Part shown: piece by piece, positions 16,136 through 25,284 of the stretch
Layout: every line of letters begins with the position of its first letter
How positions within the stretch are numbered: the first letter of the stretch is position 1
Assembly (NCBI RefSeq): GCF_014203125.1
Contig: NZ_JACHIH010000024.1
Coordinates: forward strand, 17,804-81,803
Direction: 5' to 3'
Length of the DNA: 64,000 nt
Origin: Rhodopseudomonas rhenobacensis
GTDB lineage: Bacteria; Pseudomonadota; Alphaproteobacteria; Rhizobiales; Xanthobacteraceae
Notes under the pieces: model-generated
Database searches by the model: none
What the model was told of the DNA's origin: nothing
Seen by the model: only the letters and a program-made list of their open reading frames with translations
Position numbers and translations under genes: made by a program

Positions 16136-17785
16136 ATGAGCCGTCGCGTCAAGAAACCCCTCGCTAAACGCGGCTCCGGCGGCGAACGCGGCAAAGCCGA
16201 GCGCCCCGCGCGCGGCAAGGCGCCGTCACAGGGCGAGCGCGCCAAGGCCGGCCGCACCAACAGCGATCGGCCGATGAGCAAGCGGCCGCCGCGCGAGCGC
16301 GCCGCCGAACGCTCCGAACGCCCGCAACGCGCCGAGCGGGCCTTCGGCGAGCGGCCGCCGCGCGGCGAGCGCGCCGAGCGATCATTTGCCGAACGTTCCG
16401 ATCGCCCGCAACGCACTGAGCGTTCCGATCGCCCGCAACGCACTGAGCGTTCCGAACGGCCGCAACGCGCTGAACGTTCAGAGCGAGCTTTCGGCGACCG
16501 CCCGCAACGCGCCGAGCGCGCCGAGCGATCGTTCGGCGAGCGCCCCGCCAAATCCGATCGTTCACGGTCGGAGCGGCCGCAACGCGCCGATCGACCCACC
16601 TCGGATCGTCCGCAGCGCGCCGAGCGGTCCGAGCGGCCGCGATCCGATCGCCCCGAGCGGTCCGAGCGCCCGGCAGGCTTCCGCCCGGGCAGCAAGCCGG
16701 TGCGCGTGCCGCCGCGCACGCGCCCCGAGCCGCGCCAAACGCCGCGCGTCGAAGAAGCCGAAAAGCCCATCGTCCCGGACGTGCCGTTGCCGACCAAGGT
16801 CGAGACCGTGGTGGTGTCGGCCGACGAGAACGGCATGCGGGTCGATCGCTTTCTCGAGGCGCGCTATCCCGGGCTGTCGTTCTCCCACATCCAGCGCATC
16901 GTCCGCAAAGGCGAGCTGCGCGTCAACGGCAAGCGCGCCGACAGCAAGGACCGGCTCGAAGAAGGCCAGACCGTGCGGATTCCGCCGCTCAAGCTCGACG
17001 CGCCGAAAGTCGGCACCGGCAATCTCTCCGAAGCCGAGCAGAAGACGCTCGCCGCCTTGAAGGCGATGACGCTCTACGAGGACGCCGACGTGCTGGTGCT
17101 GAACAAGCCGGCCGGGCTCGCGGTGCAGGGCGGATCGGGCACCACGCGCCACGTCGACCTGATGCTGGAGGTGATGCGCGACGCCAAGGGCCAGAAGCCG
17201 CGCCTGGTGCATCGGCTCGACAAGGAGACCGCGGGCTGCCTGCTGGTCGCCAAGACCCGCTTTGCCGCCACCGCGCTCACCGGCGCGTTCCGCGAACGCT
17301 CGGCGCGCAAGGTGTATTGGGCGCTGGTCGCCGGCGTGCCGAAGCCCAAGCAGGGCCGCATCTCGACCTATCTCGCCAAGGAAGAGAGCGAAGACGACAC
17401 CATCATGCGGATCGCCGAGCACGGCGACGAGGGCGCCAGCCACGCGGTGACCTACTACGCGGTGGTGGAGACCTCGGCGACCAAGCTCGCCTGGGTGTCG
17501 CTGAAGCCGGTGACCGGGCGCACCCATCAGCTGCGCGCGCATATGGCGCATATCGGCCACGCCATCGTCGGCGATCCGAAATACTTCAACATCGAGAACT
17601 GGCAATTGCCCGGCGGGCTGCAGAACCGGCTGCATCTCCTCGCGCGCCGCATCATGATCCCGCATCCGCGCGGTGGGGTGATCGACGTCACCGCGCCGCT
17701 GCCGCCGCACATGCTGCAATCCTGGAACCTGCTCGGGCTGGAACACGACCGCTTCGACCCGATCGAGAACGCGCCGGAGGAGTAA
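16136..17785 (+). CDS. RluA-family 23S rRNA pseudouridine synthase with long R/E/S-rich N-terminal extension
   Basis: Pseudouridine synthase of 549 residues, closest in layout to RluC (S4 domain plus RluA catalytic domain). Residues 1 to about 215 are a low-complexity tail of repeats such as RSDRPQRTE and RAERSERP, encoded in part by a 27-bp tandem repeat (16394-16474). The S4 domain follows at about 230-290 (RVDRFLEARYPGLSFSHIQR). The catalytic loop HRLDKETAGCLLVAKT holds the essential Asp near residue 359, and GRTHQLRAHMAHIGHAIVGD is the second conserved motif. The catalytic part has normal length; the tail makes the protein nearly twice as long as E. coli RluC. The tail is probably a disordered RNA-binding or condensate-forming region. 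Confidence 0.92.
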   Translation: MSRRVKKPLAKRGSGGERGKAERPARGKAPSQGERAKAGRTNSDRPMSKRPPRERAAERSERPQRAERAFGERPPRGERAERSFAERSDRPQRTERSDRPQRTERSERPQRAERSERAFGDRPQRAERAERSFGERPAKSDRSRSERPQRADRPTSDRPQRAERSERPRSDRPERSERPAGFRPGSKPVRVPPRTRPEPRQTPRVEEAEKPIVPDVPLPTKVETVVVSADENGMRVDRFLEARYPGLSFSHIQRIVRKGELRVNGKRADSKDRLEEGQTVRIPPLKLDAPKVGTGNLSEAEQKTLAALKAMTLYEDADVLVLNKPAGLAVQGGSGTTRHVDLMLEVMRDAKGQKPRLVHRLDKETAGCLLVAKTRFAATALTGAFRERSARKVYWALVAGVPKPKQGRISTYLAKEESEDDTIMRIAEHGDEGASHAVTYYAVVETSATKLAWVSLKPVTGRTHQLRAHMAHIGHAIVGDPKYFNIENWQLPGGLQNRLHLLARRIMIPHPRGGVIDVTAPLPPHMLQSWNLLGLEHDRFDPIENAPEE

Positions 17786-17816
17786 GCGGCTTGCGAAGCA
17801 GGGCGCGGATCACGAC

Positions 17817-18128
17817 ATGAGGACGATGAACAGATCGATCGCAGTGCTGATTATTTGCGCCCTGGCGGCGGCCGCGCCCGGCCTCGCGCAGGCGCAGATT
17901 CCGCCCGGCGCCTCGCCGCTCAGTCCGCCGCCGCTCCCCGCGCCGCCGCCGCCGAAAATCGAAGTGCCGGTGGTGCCGCAGATGGACGCCGCGCCGCAGC
18001 GCCCCTCCGCGCAGGTGGGACGCAAATCGTTTCACGATCGCGTGGTGGACTGTCTCGACGACGGCGCCGCGGCGGGGCTCGGCCCCAACCAGCGCGCCAC
18101 CTATTCGCGCGCCTGCGCCAACCGCTGA
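17817..18128 (+). CDS. Small exported proline-rich hypothetical protein
   Basis: A 103-residue protein with a signal peptide (residues about 1-27, IAVLIICALAAAAPGLAQAQ), a Pro-rich linker (PLSPPPLPAPPPPKIEVP) and a short C-terminal domain with two cysteines (DCLDDGAAAGLG, RACANR) that could form a disulfide. It lies 31 bases after the pseudouridine synthase and 14 bases before the ATP12 gene, so all three may be one operon. No function known. Confidence 0.75.
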   Translation: MRTMNRSIAVLIICALAAAAPGLAQAQIPPGASPLSPPPLPAPPPPKIEVPVVPQMDAAPQRPSAQVGRKSFHDRVVDCLDDGAAAGLGPNQRATYSRACANR

Positions 18129-18142
18129 CGGAATTTTTTGCG

Positions 18143-18928
18143 ATGCGTGAGTTGTTCGACGAGGTCGCCGGCAAATCTGGACTCGATCCGCAGGAGGCGG
18201 TGCGCCGCTCGACCCGCGGTCCGCGGCCGAAGCGGTTCTATCAGGATGCCGGATTAGTCGAGGCCGAAGGCGGCTTTGCCATCACGCTCGACGGCAAGCC
18301 GGTGCGCACGCCGTCGCGCGGCCATCTGGTGGCGCCGAACCGCGTGCTTGCGGATGCGATCGCCGGCGAATGGCAGGCGCAGCAGGAGTTCATCGAGCCG
18401 TTGTCGATGCCGCTGACCCGGCTTGCTAATAGCGTGATCGACGCGGTGACCGAGCGCGTCGATGCGGTCACCGACGACGTCGCCAAGTACTTCGAAACCG
18501 ATCTGCTGTGCTATCGCGCCAGTTTCCCCGAGGGCCTGGTGGCGCGGGAGAGCGAGCATTGGGACCCGGTGCTGTTCTGGGTTGCCGAAACCTTTGGCGC
18601 ACATTTCATTCTCGCCGAGGGCATCGTGCATGTCCGGCAGCCCGACGCCGCGGTGGCCGCGGTGCGCGCGGCGTTGCCGCAAGATCCGTGGGCGATCGCC
18701 GCGCTGCATCTGGTGACCAGCATCACCGGCTCGGCGCTGCTGGCGCTGGCGCTTTATGCCCGGTTCCGCGACGCCGACCGGGTTTGGACGGCGGCGCATG
18801 TCGACGAGGACTGGAACATCGCGCAATGGGGCATCGACGAGGAGGTCGCCGCCCGCCGCGCCGCGCGCCAGGTCGATTTCAAGGCCGCCGCCCTGGTGAT
18901 CGCCGCACTGGCCCCGCCCAGCGGTTAA
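18143..18928 (+). CDS. ATP12-family F1-ATPase assembly chaperone
   Basis: Protein of 261 residues of the ATP12 family, which helps the alpha subunit assemble into F1 in mitochondria and alphaproteobacteria. Family marks include RPKRFYQDAGL, GFAITLDGKPVRTPSRGHLVAPN, IAGEWQAQQEFIEPLSMPLTRLANSVID and DLLCYRA. The C-terminal half has HWDPVLFWV and ITGSALLALAL. It begins 14 bases after the small exported protein gene. No ATP synthase gene is near, as is usual for this family in the group. Confidence 0.93.
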   Translation: MRELFDEVAGKSGLDPQEAVRRSTRGPRPKRFYQDAGLVEAEGGFAITLDGKPVRTPSRGHLVAPNRVLADAIAGEWQAQQEFIEPLSMPLTRLANSVIDAVTERVDAVTDDVAKYFETDLLCYRASFPEGLVARESEHWDPVLFWVAETFGAHFILAEGIVHVRQPDAAVAAVRAALPQDPWAIAALHLVTSITGSALLALALYARFRDADRVWTAAHVDEDWNIAQWGIDEEVAARRAARQVDFKAAALVIAALAPPSG

Positions 18929-18980
18929 CGGCGGGTTTACGACCCTTCGCTACGCTCAAGGATTACTTGCGCCCGGCGAA

Positions 18981-20720
18981 GTGAGCACCATGTCGATTGC
19001 GGTCAATTCGACGCTTCCGATCCTCGCCGTGCAAGGCGTGACCGAGGCTGTCGCCTTTCAGCCGGGCACGGTGATCGCCGCCCGCGTCGTCAAGGTCGAC
19101 GGCGATCAGGCGCAGATCGCGATCGGCGGCCAATCGATCGCGGTGCGCTCCGAGGTGCCGCTGCAGCCCGGGCAAGCCTTGCAGCTCTCGGTTTCGCAGA
19201 CCGAGGGCGGCGTCAAGCTCGCGGTGCTGCCGCAACCAACCGCGCAAACCAGTTCCGCAGCCGCGCAGCTGTCCGGTAACGCCGCGACGCCGGCGCCGGA
19301 GGCTTCGCTGAGCCTCGCCACTTCCCTGCCGAGCGTGGCGTTGCAGAGCGAACTCAGCCCGGCGGAGGCCGTCGCGGTGTCGACCGCGGCGCAGCTCGCC
19401 GCCGCCAAGCAGGGCAGCCTCGCGCCGCTGTTCGCCAATCTCGCCGCCGCCGATCTCAGCGCGATGCCGCCGAAGCTGCAGGCCGCGGTGCTGCAGGTGC
19501 TGGCGCAGCGCACCGCGCTCGACCCGGGCTTGAGCGCCGCCGACATCAAACAGGCGTTCCAGGCGTCCGGCCTGTTCATGGAGGCTTCGCTGGCGGCCGG
19601 CGCGAATGCTTCGGCGCCGATCTTCGATCTGAAGGCGGCAATGATCGTGCTGCGCCAGGTGCTGGCGACCGCGCTGGGCGAGGCGGCATTGCCAGGCGCG
19701 GTGCCGACGCCGGCGTCGATGGAAGGCCGTCTGCGCGCCGAGGCGCTGGTCGCCGACCGGGTGCTGTCGACGCCGTCGCTCGTCGCCGCGCAAATCGCGA
19801 CGACAACCGGCGCCGCGACGTCGACGGCGACGCCGCTCACCGATCTGCGGGCTCAGCAACTGGCGTCGCAGCAGGCCGCAGCCGTGCTGGAAAACACCAT
19901 CGCGGAATTCCAGACCCACGCGCCGGTGGCGGTGCCGACGGCGACGCCGGCCCAGGCCGAGGCTCGTACGGCTGCGAGCAATGCCGCGCTCAGCGTGCTG
20001 CAGGAGGCCTTGCAGGCCAATCCGCTGGCGGCGGGGCAGGTCGCGAAGTTACTGTCGGGCAACGCCGCGATGCTGTCCTTGCTGCCGCTGGTGACCGGCA
20101 CCCGGCTGTCGCCGGCGACCGAGGACGAGATCGCGCTGCGCGGCAATGCGCTGCCGCCGCCGATCCGCGGCGCCTTGCCGACGGTGCAGCCGGTCGAGCC
20201 GGCCTCCTTGGTGTCGCACGAGCCGTTCGACGCCACCGCGCGCCGGCTGTTGTCCGAGACCGACGCCGCGCTCGCCCGGCAGACGCTGCTGCAAATTGCC
20301 TCCTTGCCGGACCACGTCGATCCTTCGGGGGCGCGCAGCGATCAGCCCATCGCGCGGTGGAATTTCGAGATTCCCTTCCTGACCCCGCAGGGCACCGCGA
20401 TGGCGCAGTTCGAGATTTCGCGGGAGTCGGAGGCGAGGGAGGTCGACGCCGCGAAACGGGTATGGCGGGCGCGGTTTTCGCTCGACGTCGAACCGGCAGG
20501 GCCGGTGCACGCGTTGATTTCGCTCACCGGCGACACCACCTCGGTGCGGATGTGGGCGGAGCGGCCGGCGACCGCGGCGCAACTGCGCGCCGGCAGCGCC
20601 GAGCTCAGTCGCGCGCTCAGCCGGGCCGAATTGCAGCCCGGCGAGATCGTGATCCGCGACGGCGCGCCGACCCCGCCGCCGGCCGCCGCCGCCGGCTATT
20701 TCCTGGATCGCGCGCTATGA
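18981..20720 (+). CDS. Flagellar hook-length control protein-like (FliK C-terminal domain)
   Basis: Protein of about 579 residues, very rich in Ala, Val, Leu and Gln. The C-terminal part (about 435-570) resembles the FliK/Flg_hook domain ([62 protein letters not shown]), which signals to FlhB when the hook is complete. The GTG at 18981 is the first start; the ATG at 18990 is equally possible. The stop overlaps the start of an FlhB-like gene (ATGA), so the two are translationally coupled. No other flagellar genes are near, so it may serve a distant flagellar system or have been recruited to another export role. Confidence 0.82.
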   Translation: MSTMSIAVNSTLPILAVQGVTEAVAFQPGTVIAARVVKVDGDQAQIAIGGQSIAVRSEVPLQPGQALQLSVSQTEGGVKLAVLPQPTAQTSSAAAQLSGNAATPAPEASLSLATSLPSVALQSELSPAEAVAVSTAAQLAAAKQGSLAPLFANLAAADLSAMPPKLQAAVLQVLAQRTALDPGLSAADIKQAFQASGLFMEASLAAGANASAPIFDLKAAMIVLRQVLATALGEAALPGAVPTPASMEGRLRAEALVADRVLSTPSLVAAQIATTTGAATSTATPLTDLRAQQLASQQAAAVLENTIAEFQTHAPVAVPTATPAQAEARTAASNAALSVLQEALQANPLAAGQVAKLLSGNAAMLSLLPLVTGTRLSPATEDEIALRGNALPPPIRGALPTVQPVEPASLVSHEPFDATARRLLSETDAALARQTLLQIASLPDHVDPSGARSDQPIARWNFEIPFLTPQGTAMAQFEISRESEAREVDAAKRVWRARFSLDVEPAGPVHALISLTGDTTSVRMWAERPATAAQLRAGSAELSRALSRAELQPGEIVIRDGAPTPPPAAAAGYFLDRAL

Positions 20721-20983
20721 CGACGCCCGTCATGAACCAGATCGCCGTCGCGCTGCACTACGACAAGACCGGCGCGCCGACGGTGATCGCCAAGGGCAAG
20801 GGCCCGATCGGCGCCAAGATCATCGAGGTGGCGCGGGCCCACGACATTCCGATCGAAGAGAACGAGGTGCTGGCCGGCGCGCTGTCCAAGGTGGAGATCG
20901 GCGACGAGATTCCGCAGGAGCTCTACAAGGCGGTCGCCGAAGTGCTGGTGTTCGTGCTGCGGCTGTCGGGCCGGGTGCGTTAG
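20717..20983 (+). CDS. FlhB C-terminal-domain homologue (export-apparatus switch-like)
   Basis: Protein of 88 residues that matches only the cytoplasmic C-terminal domain of FlhB/YscU export-switch proteins: [38 protein letters not shown], then [30 protein letters not shown]. The NPTH autocleavage motif of full FlhB is absent. Such FhlB-type short proteins can stand in for the FlhB C-terminal fragment in related bacteria. The ATG overlaps the stop of the FliK-like gene (ATGA), and the pair FliK/FlhB-C is a functional pair in flagellar export switching. Confidence 0.9.
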   Translation: MTTPVMNQIAVALHYDKTGAPTVIAKGKGPIGAKIIEVARAHDIPIEENEVLAGALSKVEIGDEIPQELYKAVAEVLVFVLRLSGRVR

Positions 20984-21012
20984 CTTTGTAGTTGATAGGT
21001 TGAAGCGGCATC

Positions 21013-21149
21013 GTGTCCCGGACGCGGGGCAGCGCCTTGGCGCTGCGCCGCGAGCCGGGACCGTTCCAGGCGTCGCGTTATGGTACGGCCCCGGCTCTTC
21101 AGCGCACCACGCCGCAAGTGCGGCGCGTTGCGCTTCGTCCGGGGCACGC
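21013..21149. repeat. Palindromic repeat (tcccggacgcgg ... cgtccgggg family)
   Basis: Begins gtcccggacgcggggcagcg and ends cttcgtccggggcacg, with inner arms such as ggcgctgcgccgcgagccggg and cccggctcttcagcgcacc. It fills the leader of the beta-lactamase gene; the long frame from 21000 is a read through it. Same type of dispersed palindrome as others in this window but a separate family. Confidence 0.6.
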
Positions 21150-21176
21150 AGTGGTGAGTCTGCCTCGAAGTCTGAA

Positions 21177-22100
21177 ATGACGCCGTCGTCGGTTCGCATC
21201 GATTGCAAAGGCTCAGCGTCCGCCATCGTTTCACCACGATACGCCGCGCATCTTGCGCCAATCGCAACTCAGCTTGGTGCGCCTTTGCTCAATCGTCGCC
21301 ATCTGCTCGGACTGTTCGCCGCCGCTGTCGCTCCGTTGTCCGCGCGGGCCGAAGTGGCGCCGCCGCGCAGCGAGATCCGCCCCGACCTCGCCAAGCATTT
21401 CACCGACGCCGGCACCGCGGGCACCTTCGTGGGCTACAAGACCAAGGACTACCTGATCATCGCCAGCGATCCCGATCGCTCCGGGCAGGCCTTCCGCCCG
21501 GCCTCCACCTTCAAGATCGCCAATTCGCTGATCGCGCTTGAGACCGGCGTGGTCGCCGACCCCGACAAGGACGTGTTCAAATGGGACGGCGTGACCCGCG
21601 ACATCGAGGCGTGGAATCACGATCACACGCTGCGCTCGGCGATCGCGGCCTCGGTCGTGCCGGTGTATCAGGAGATCGCGCGCCGCATCGGGTCGGAGCG
21701 GATGCAGAAATATCTCGATCTGGTCGACTATGGTAACCACAACACCGGCGGCGGCATCGATCAGTTCTGGCTCACCGGCGATCTGCGGATCGATCCGATC
21801 CAGCAGATCGATTTCGTCGACCGGCTGCGTCGCGGCGCCTTGCCGATTTCGGCGCGCAGCCAGGAGCTGGTGCGCGACATCCTGCCGGTGACCAAGATCG
21901 GCGACGCGGTGATTCGCGCCAAGACCGGGCTGCTCGGCGCCGAGACCGGCAAACCGACGCTGGGCTGGCTGGTCGGCTGGGCCGAGAAGGAAGGCGCGCA
22001 GACCGTGTTCGCGCTCAATCTCGATATTCGCGAACCGCGGCACGCCGCCCAGCGCATGGCGCTGGCTCAGCAATGCCTCGGTGATATCGGCGCGATCTGA
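21177..22100 (+). CDS. Class D (OXA-type) beta-lactamase
   Basis: Serine beta-lactamase of class D with all active-site motifs: STFK (Ser110-Lys113 from this start), SVV for the S-x-V motif, YGN in VDYGNHN, and KTG in RAKTGLLGA; FWL carries the conserved Trp. It should hydrolyse penicillins in the periplasm. A signal sequence with a twin-arginine-like RRHLLGLFAAAVAPLSARA begins about 36 residues after the ATG at 21177, so translation may really start at a TTG near 21285. Upstream frame to 21000 is repeat. Family length is met from the signal peptide on. It stands alone with no regulator next to it. Confidence 0.9.
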   Translation: MTPSSVRIDCKGSASAIVSPRYAAHLAPIATQLGAPLLNRRHLLGLFAAAVAPLSARAEVAPPRSEIRPDLAKHFTDAGTAGTFVGYKTKDYLIIASDPDRSGQAFRPASTFKIANSLIALETGVVADPDKDVFKWDGVTRDIEAWNHDHTLRSAIAASVVPVYQEIARRIGSERMQKYLDLVDYGNHNTGGGIDQFWLTGDLRIDPIQQIDFVDRLRRGALPISARSQELVRDILPVTKIGDAVIRAKTGLLGAETGKPTLGWLVGWAEKEGAQTVFALNLDIREPRHAAQRMALAQQCLGDIGAI

Positions 22101-22104
22101 TCGA

Positions 22105-22563
22105 TCAGGCGGCGGTCTCGGTCGGCAGCGGATCGAGTGTCTCAGTGGCGACCGGCTTGGCGTGCTTCCTCCGGCCGATTCGGCCGAGATGGGTGAAGCC
22201 GAAACCTTCGGCGTATTTCAGGCCGAAGCCGAGCATCCGGTCGAAGCCGATATGGGCGAGCCAGATCAGCGAGATGGCGCCGGCGAGCGGCTCCACGGTC
22301 AACACCCCGGCGAGCGCGAGCAGCAACGGGCCGATGGTGGCATGCAGCGCATTGTAGATGATCGCGCCAAGCCGTGGGCCGAGCAGATAGCCGAGCAAGC
22401 CGAGATCCGGCACGAAGAACAACAGCACGTAGAGCCCCCATGGCGCGTCGGCCAGCGCGTAAAACAGCGTCGGGCCGAGAAACAGCGCGGCGCCTTCCGC
22501 CCGCAACAGGAGGCGAACGCCGCCGGTTACCGCACCCGTCTTGGTCGCTGTGAACTCGGTCAT
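22105..22563 (-). CDS. DUF4260 family membrane protein
   Basis: Protein of 152 residues with about four hydrophobic segments ([36 protein letters not shown] region, and [43 protein letters not shown]). The [14 protein letters not shown] motif and [13 protein letters not shown] segment are typical of DUF4260. Function unknown; an inner-membrane location is likely. The start at 22563 is chosen to give [10 protein letters not shown]; the frame runs further upstream. It converges on the beta-lactamase gene with four bases between stops. Confidence 0.85.
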   Translation of the reverse strand: MTEFTATKTGAVTGGVRLLLRAEGAALFLGPTLFYALADAPWGLYVLLFFVPDLGLLGYLLGPRLGAIIYNALHATIGPLLLALAGVLTVEPLAGAISLIWLAHIGFDRMLGFGLKYAEGFGFTHLGRIGRRKHAKPVATETLDPLPTETAA

Positions 22564-22811
22564 GGATCGTGCTCCTACAAGATCCGAGATATAGTCGGCG
22601 CCATCGGGACGCGCCATGGTGCCTGCGCCGCAAGCGGCGGGACGTCGCCGCACCGCCGACCGATACCGTCAGAGCCGGCCAGCGTAGCCGGATAGGTAAT
22701 TCCCCACTCGAATACCCCGTGTTAGAAGGCCTTGAATTTTGCGGCAAACCGGCGGCAAAACCGGCGTCACGCACCCACCTCACGACATCCCACGAAAGCG
22801 GTCTGGAGCTC

Positions 22812-24344
22812 ATGAAAGACATCCTGGAATCTCTCGACGAACGCCGTACGGCAGCGAAACTCGGCGGCGGCAAGAAGCGCATCGACGCGCAACACACCCG
22901 CGGCCGGCTGACCGCGCGCGAGCGCATCGACCTGTTGCTCGACAAGGGCTCGTTCGAGGAGACCGACATGTTCGTCGAGCATCGCTCGGTGGAATTCGGC
23001 ATGGAGAAATCCAAGATCCCCGGCGACGGCGTGGTCACCGGCTGGGGCACCGTCAACGGCCGTAAGACCTTCGTGTTCGCCAAAGACTTCACCGTGTTCG
23101 GCGGCTCGTTGTCGGAAACCCACGCGCAGAAGATCTGCAAGATCCAGGACATGGCGATGAAGGCGCGGGCGCCGATCATCGGCCTGTACGACGCCGGCGG
23201 CGCGCGCATCCAGGAAGGCGTCGCGGCTCTGGCCGGTTACTCCTACGTGTTCCGACGCGTGGTGCAGGCCTCCGGCGTGATCCCGCAGATCAGCGTGATC
23301 ATGGGCCCCTGCGCCGGGGGCGACGTCTACGCCCCGGCGATGACCGACTTCATCTTCATGGTGAAGAACACCAGCTACATGTTCGTCACCGGCCCCGACG
23401 TGGTGAAGACGGTCACCAACGAAGTGGTGACGCCGGAAGAACTCGGCGGCGCCTCGGTTCATGCGACGCGCTCCTCGATCGCCGACGGCGCGTTCGAGAA
23501 CGACGTCGAAACGCTCTTGCAGATGCGCCGGCTGTTGGACTTCCTGCCGTCGAACAGCGCCGACGGCGTGCCGGAATGGCCGAGCTATGACGACATCGAG
23601 CGCGTCGACATGTCGCTTGATACCTTGATCCCGGACAATCCGAACAAGCCCTACGACATCAAGGAACTGATCCTCAAAGTGGTCGACGAGGGCGACTTCT
23701 TCGAACTCTCCGACGCCTTCGCCAAGAACATCGTCACCGGCTTCGGCCGCTTGGCCGGCCGCACCGTCGGCTTCGTCGCCAACCAGCCGATCGTGCTGGC
23801 CGGCGTGCTCGACAGCGACGCCTCGCGCAAGGCGGCGCGCTTCGTGCGGTTCTGCGACGCCTTCAACATTCCGATCGTCACTTTCGTCGACGTGCCGGGC
23901 TTTTTGCCGGGCACCGCGCAGGAATATGGCGGCTTGATCAAGCACGGCGCCAAGCTGTTGTTCGCCTATTCGCAATGCACGGTGCCGCTGGTCACGGTGA
24001 TCACCCGCAAGGCCTACGGAGGCGCGTTCGACGTGATGGCCTCGAAGGAAATCGGCGCCGACATGAACTACGCCTGGCCGACCGCGCAAATCGCGGTGAT
24101 GGGCGCCAAGGGCGCGGTGGAGATCATCTTCCGCAAGGACATCGGCGACGACGAGAAGATCGCGGCGCGCACCAAGGAATACGAGGACCGCTTCCTGTCG
24201 CCGTTCGTCGCCGCCGAGCGCGGCTACATCGACGACGTCATCATGCCGCATTCGACCCGCCGCCGCCTGGTCCGCGCGCTCGCCATGCTGCGCGAGAAGA
24301 AGGTCGAGTCCCCGGTGAAGAAGCACGACAATATTCCGATGTGA
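22812..24344 (+). CDS. pccB: Acyl-CoA carboxylase carboxyltransferase (propionyl-CoA carboxylase beta)
   Basis: Carboxyltransferase subunit of a biotin-dependent acyl-CoA carboxylase, 510 residues, most like propionyl-CoA carboxylase beta. It transfers CO2 from carboxybiotin to propionyl-CoA, giving methylmalonyl-CoA. Visible marks include [56 protein letters not shown], and the C-terminal [26 protein letters not shown] and [11 protein letters not shown]. Length is normal. Its partner alpha subunit is encoded 34 kb away at 58193-60208. The start at 22812 has ggagct upstream. A palindrome tttgcggcaaa (22738-22748) in the leader might be a regulator site. A terminator follows. Confidence 0.95.
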   Translation: MKDILESLDERRTAAKLGGGKKRIDAQHTRGRLTARERIDLLLDKGSFEETDMFVEHRSVEFGMEKSKIPGDGVVTGWGTVNGRKTFVFAKDFTVFGGSLSETHAQKICKIQDMAMKARAPIIGLYDAGGARIQEGVAALAGYSYVFRRVVQASGVIPQISVIMGPCAGGDVYAPAMTDFIFMVKNTSYMFVTGPDVVKTVTNEVVTPEELGGASVHATRSSIADGAFENDVETLLQMRRLLDFLPSNSADGVPEWPSYDDIERVDMSLDTLIPDNPNKPYDIKELILKVVDEGDFFELSDAFAKNIVTGFGRLAGRTVGFVANQPIVLAGVLDSDASRKAARFVRFCDAFNIPIVTFVDVPGFLPGTAQEYGGLIKHGAKLLFAYSQCTVPLVTVITRKAYGGAFDVMASKEIGADMNYAWPTAQIAVMGAKGAVEIIFRKDIGDDEKIAARTKEYEDRFLSPFVAAERGYIDDVIMPHSTRRRLVRALAMLREKKVESPVKKHDNIPM

Positions 24345-24365
24345 TGTGTTTGTTCTGATGTAACG

Positions 24366-24400
24366 AAAGGGCCCCTTGCCGGCGTGGCAGGGGGCCTTTT
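24366..24400 (+). terminator. Rho-independent terminator after pccB
   Basis: A long near-perfect stem (aaagggccccttgcc with ggcagggggcctttt) around a short loop, ending in tttt. It closes transcription of pccB. Confidence 0.85.
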
Positions 24401-24491
24401 GCGTTCTTCGGGCGGTTAGACGATCTAATGCAATGTCTTCGTATCGCCGGGTATCGCTGTTCCTGTTTCGCCGAACGTCCGGCGCTCATCC

Positions 24492-24794
24492 TCACGCCGC
24501 GTTGCGCTTCACCGGCTTGATGTGTTTCAACTCTGCGGCTGTAGCGTCTTCGGCGACTTCCAAATCATGTTGGATCTGCAGATTCATCCAGAAATTCGCC
24601 GTCGTGCCGAAGTACTTCGCTAATCGCAGCGCGGTGTCGGCGGTCACCGGGGTTTCTTCACGGGCGAGGCGCTCGATCCGGGTGCGCGGCACGCCGCAGG
24701 CGCGCGCCACCGCGTAAGGCGTCAGATCCATCGGCATCAGGAACTCCTCGCGGAGAATCTCGCCGGGATGAACGGGCGGCAGCTTTTTGGCCAT
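24492..24794 (-). CDS. higA: HigA-type antitoxin, XRE-family helix-turn-helix
   Basis: Antitoxin of 100 residues with the HigA signature MAKKLPPVHPGEILREEFLMPM, then a helix-turn-helix (LTPYAVARACGVPRTRIERLAREETPVTADTALRLAKYFGT) and FWMNLQIQHDLEVA. It neutralises the HigB RNase and represses the operon. The ATG at 24794 lies 10 bases after the toxin stop on the same strand, the usual higBA order with toxin first. A longer frame starts at 24827 inside the toxin gene but is not needed. Confidence 0.92.
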   Translation of the reverse strand: MAKKLPPVHPGEILREEFLMPMDLTPYAVARACGVPRTRIERLAREETPVTADTALRLAKYFGTTANFWMNLQIQHDLEVAEDATAAELKHIKPVKRNAA

Positions 24795-24804
24795 GGTCCC
24801 AACC

Positions 24805-25089
24805 TCAATGATAGTCGACGATTTCAACCTCGTCGGGGCCGCTGGGGCGCCAGCGAAATACGATGCGCCATTGGTCGTTGATCCGGATCGAATGCCGATC
24901 CTTCAGGTTGCCTTTCAGAGCCTCCAGGCGATTGCCGGGCGGCACAGCCAGATCGGCGAGCGTGGCGGCGCTGTTCAACTGCACCAGCTTGCGACGAGCG
25001 ACGGCGAGCAGGTCGGCCGGAAAGCCTCTCGGTGCCCGCCGTTCAATGAGGATCGCTTGTGCAAACTTGCCCTTGAATCCTCGGATCAT
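24805..25089 (-). CDS. higB: HigB-type (RelE superfamily) mRNA interferase toxin
   Basis: Toxin of 94 residues: [14 protein letters not shown] at the start, then [50 protein letters not shown] and a C-terminal VEIVDYH. This is the HigB/RelE fold that cleaves mRNA in the ribosome. It is upstream of higA in one operon. A 17-base palindrome lies 20 bases before the start and probably binds HigA. The pair sits next to another toxin pair at 25.3-25.8 kb. Confidence 0.92.
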   Translation of the reverse strand: MIRGFKGKFAQAILIERRAPRGFPADLLAVARRKLVQLNSAATLADLAVPPGNRLEALKGNLKDRHSIRINDQWRIVFRWRPSGPDEVEIVDYH

Positions 25090-25108
25090 CGCAAGAATTT
25101 CACTGGAC

Positions 25109-25125
25109 GTATCATGTCACGATAC
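25109..25125. promoter_or_regulatory. Putative HigA operator
   Basis: Inverted repeat gtatc-N7-gatac placed 20 bases upstream of the higB start. Position and symmetry fit a HigA-binding site over the promoter; no binding data are implied. Confidence 0.5.
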
Positions 25126-25155
25126 TGCCGACGGTCGACGGATGCAAGGAGCAAG

Positions 25156-25236
25156 CGTAGCCCGGATGAGCGAAGCGACATCCGGGAGAACGTCGCGCGA
25201 CGCGGCCCCGCATGTCGCTGCGCTCATGCGGGCTAC
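25156..25236. repeat. Palindromic repeat (gtagcccggatgagcg family)
   Basis: Outer arms gtagcccg-gatgagcg (25156) and cgctcatgcgggctac (ends 25236) face each other with cgaagcgacatccggg between. It separates the two toxin operons. Dispersed type. Confidence 0.65.
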
Positions 25237-25284
25237 AGAGCACTGACCGCGATCAGATGCGCTGGCGATCAACTATAGGACTAT

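Noticed and set aside
16394..16474. Tandem repeat considered as a CRISPR array
   Set aside because: The copies are 27 bases, directly adjacent with no spacers, and lie in frame within a coding region. There are no cas genes.
18981..20720. FliK-like protein read as an adhesin because of its Ala-rich repeats
   Set aside because: The C-terminal FliK-type domain and the coupled FlhB-C-like gene fit export switching better; no signal peptide is present.
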